A stretch of 64,000 nucleotides of DNA from CAVTYH01 sp963738835 (GTDB lineage: Bacteria > Planctomycetota > Planctomycetia > Pirellulales > JADZDJ01): assembly GCA_963738835.1 (NCBI GenBank), contig CAVTYH010000009.1, forward strand, positions 496,001 through 560,000, written 5' to 3'. Position numbers and translations under genes: made by a program. Numbering within the stretch: the stretch's first letter is position 1; each line of letters opens with the position of its first letter. Shown here piece by piece: positions 62,489 through 64,000 of the stretch. The notes under the pieces are model-generated. The model was not told where the DNA came from. It did not search any database and saw nothing but the letters and a program-made list of their open reading frames with translations.

Positions 62489-62519
62489 ACCGCCGGTGGC
62501 ATGACCGGCGGTTTTTTTA
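62489..62519 (+). terminator. Rho-independent terminator after rpoD
   Basis: Stem ACCGCCGGT / ACCGGCGGT with loop GGCATG, followed by seven T. It starts 15 bases after the rpoD stop. Confidence 0.92.
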
Positions 62520-62662
62520 TGCGCACAATCTGCTAAACTGAATTGGGAACGCAGTCGACCGACTTGTTGTTTGGCAATCGAAGTGAAGCGCTGTTCGGTA
62601 AACTTGTTTCCACGAATGCAACAAACCGAACAGACCCGCACCATTGATGGGAGCAATCTGGT

Positions 62663-63376
62663 ATGGCCGTTACCGCTGCGGCGCTGCGTCAGCTGCACCG
62701 CATTCATCAGCAGTTGGCCGATCTGCACGATCGGCTTGAAGGCGGGCCCAAGCAAGTGCGCGGCCGCACCGCCGCTGTGGCTCAGGCCGAAGAGCAGTTG
62801 GCAAAGATTCAGGCTGAAATCAAGGCCGTCCGAATCGCGCTCGATCAAAGGCAACTACTATTGAAGACCGGTGAGTCGAAAATCATCGACTTGAAAGTAA
62901 AACTGAATCAATCCAATACGAATCGCGAATATCAGGCGTTCCGCGATCAAATTGCCGCCGACGAAATGGCCAACAGCGTGCTGGCCGACGAAATACTGGA
63001 GGCGATGGAAGCGGTCGATGTCATGAAGGCCACCGTGCCTGAACACGAGGCCCGCGTGGCCGCGGCGAAGGGTGAATTGTCCAAGCTGCAACAAAAAGTT
63101 CGGGCCGAGGAGGAATCGCTCCGCGGCGATATCCAGCGGCTGGAAGGCGAACTGCTGAGTGCAGAATCGTCGCTGCCGGCCGATTTTCGCGAGCTGTATC
63201 AACGCGTCATCAAAGCCAAGGGCCAAGACGGCATGGCGGTCGTCGAAGGGGGTAGTTGCGGCGGTTGCTACCAGCAACTGACGACGAACACGCTTAACGA
63301 AATTAATATGGGCCGAGTCATATTGTGCAAATCGTGCGGCCGCGTGCTGTATTTGCCTGAGAATACTCGTCCCTGA
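62663..63376 (+). CDS. Coiled-coil hairpin protein with C4 zinc ribbon (CT398-like)
   Basis: A 237-residue protein. Residues 5-175 form a long antiparallel coiled coil (EEQLAKIQAEIKAVRIALDQ, NREYQAFRDQIAADEMANS, KGELSKLQQKVRAEEESLRG). The end carries a C4 ribbon: GGSCGGCYQQL and ILCKSCGRVLYLPE. This is the architecture of Chlamydia CT398, for which contacts with sigma54 and type III export components were reported. Here the gene stands between rpoD and greA, so a role near transcription is possible. The start is ATG 62663. Confidence 0.85.
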   Translation: MAVTAAALRQLHRIHQQLADLHDRLEGGPKQVRGRTAAVAQAEEQLAKIQAEIKAVRIALDQRQLLLKTGESKIIDLKVKLNQSNTNREYQAFRDQIAADEMANSVLADEILEAMEAVDVMKATVPEHEARVAAAKGELSKLQQKVRAEEESLRGDIQRLEGELLSAESSLPADFRELYQRVIKAKGQDGMAVVEGGSCGGCYQQLTTNTLNEINMGRVILCKSCGRVLYLPENTRP

Positions 63377-63500
63377 AGCAGCAAGTCGTAGTCGACTTGG
63401 TTTTGATCTGTCATTTCTCGGACGAATTCGCAATATCTCTGGAAGTTGCCTCCTACAACTGCCTTTACAAACGTTAAGTTGCCGGCCACAATAGTTCATT

Positions 63501-63530
63501 CGGTCCTCCACGGGGAGGACCGCATTTTTT
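63501..63530 (+). terminator. Hairpin with T tract before greA
   Basis: CGGTCCTCC-ACGG-GGAGGACCG followed by CATTTTTT. It should end the transcript of the CT398-like gene; greA starts 37 bases later, so it might also attenuate read-through. Confidence 0.85.
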
Positions 63531-63566
63531 GCGCCTCATTGCAATTGCGCTGTAAGGATAGTTGAT

Positions 63567-64000
63567 ATGTCCGATCTCGTTCCTGTAACTCGCACCGGAT
63601 ACGAAAAGCTCAAGGCCGAACTCGACCATATGGAACAGGTCGAAATGCCGAAAATCGCGCAGCGCATTGCCACCGCTCGGTCGGAAGGCGATCTCAGCGA
63701 AAATGCCGAATACCACGGCGCTCGCGAATCGCAAGGCATGCTGCAAGCGAAGATCAATTTGCTGCGCGATAAGCTGGCTCGCGCAACCATTGTCGACACT
63801 TCCAAAGCGCCGCGCGATCAGGTGGCGTTCGGCGCGACGGTGGTGGTGAAGGATCTTGATTTTGGCGATGACGAGACGTTCATTCTGGTAGGCGCTGGCG
63901 AAGAAGATTACGACGCCGGGAAAATTCTCGTCACCAGTCCTTTGGCTCAAGGTTTGCTTGGCGGCAAGGTTGGTCAAAAAGTGGAGATCCCCGTGCCGGC
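63567..64000 (+). CDS. greA: Transcription elongation factor GreA (3' end beyond the window)
   Basis: The first 144 residues are seen; the gene runs past the window end. The N-terminal coiled coil reads VPVTRTGYEKLKAELDHMEQ, IAQRIATARSEGDLSENAEY and HGARESQGMLQAKINLLRDK, with the acidic tip residues (Asp and Glu in GDLSENAEY) that act in the polymerase secondary channel to cleave backtracked RNA. The C-terminal FKBP-like domain begins VAFGATVVVKDLDFGDDETF. The family length is about 158 residues, so only 10-20 residues are missing. The start is ATG 63567, 37 bases after a terminator hairpin. Confidence 0.95.
   Translation, partial: MSDLVPVTRTGYEKLKAELDHMEQVEMPKIAQRIATARSEGDLSENAEYHGARESQGMLQAKINLLRDKLARATIVDTSKAPRDQVAFGATVVVKDLDFGDDETFILVGAGEEDYDAGKILVTSPLAQGLLGGKVGQKVEIPVP

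Overview
The window looks like a chromosomal segment of a planctomycete, most likely of the Pirellulales type. Reasons: two DUF1559 prepilin-like proteins, a PEP-CTERM surface protein, a DUF6717-type protein, many Gfo/Idh-type and sulfotransferase genes, a peptidoglycan gene cluster without ftsZ/ftsA, and intergenic spaces full of short dispersed repeats. I see no rRNA, tRNA, CRISPR array, integrase or transposase.

Layout. 0-5.9 kb: end of a von Willebrand factor A protein, then a molybdate locus. A MOT1-type transporter lies behind a DUF1559 and a PEP-CTERM gene, divergent from a ModE-HTH/ModA fusion regulator with a ModE-box-like dyad between them; thiL follows. 5.9-7.2 kb: non-coding, repeat-rich. 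7.2-13 kb: HtrA protease, lipoprotein, membrane-anchored Gfo/Idh-like protein, DUF1559 protein, SDR, csrA. 13-23 kb: minus-strand envelope cluster murE-murF-mraY-murG-murC-murB-ddl-ftsQ, lacking murD and ftsW. 23-32.4 kb: ClC channel with CBS domains, HTH-EIIA fusion, pseudo-receiver, ImmA-like peptidase, rimO, pgsA, CPBP protease, Gfo/Idh oxidoreductase. 32.6-36 kb: LpxL-like acyltransferase with two tandem sulfotransferases. 36-47.5 kb: aminotransferase, permuted ATP-grasp with DUF4202, cinA, isochorismatase-like hydrolase, stand-alone E2 catalytic domain, metal P-type ATPase, hslV-hslU, lipoprotein. 47.5-53.3 kb: repeat block, aat-tsaE, a zinc-ribbon membrane protein ending in a DNA-ligase-like OB domain, a second HtrA, zinc-ribbon protein. 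53.3-58.6 kb: a four-gene operon with a large EccC/FtsK-like ATPase and two WXG100-like small proteins, the best candidate for an undescribed system. 58.7-64 kb: dnaG-rpoD, a CT398-like coiled-coil protein, greA (cut by the window end).

Sequence quality matters when reading the annotation. About a dozen otherwise intact genes are broken by single frame changes, and one (dnaG) by an in-frame TGA. Nearly all breaks sit in GCGC-type tracts, and about half are healed by restoring one GC/CG dinucleotide. I read these as sequencing or base-calling errors (possibly at a methylated motif), not decay, and annotate the genes over their whole span.

How the genes work together: the mur/mra/ddl genes make meso-DAP peptidoglycan precursors. 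LpxL plus the sulfotransferases and PgsA point to a Gram-negative type envelope with lipid A-like acylation and sulfated surface molecules. DnaG-RpoD, GreA, CsrA, HslUV, Aat and TsaE are housekeeping. The ATPase/WXG-like operon may export small helical proteins or pump DNA; the sequence cannot decide which.
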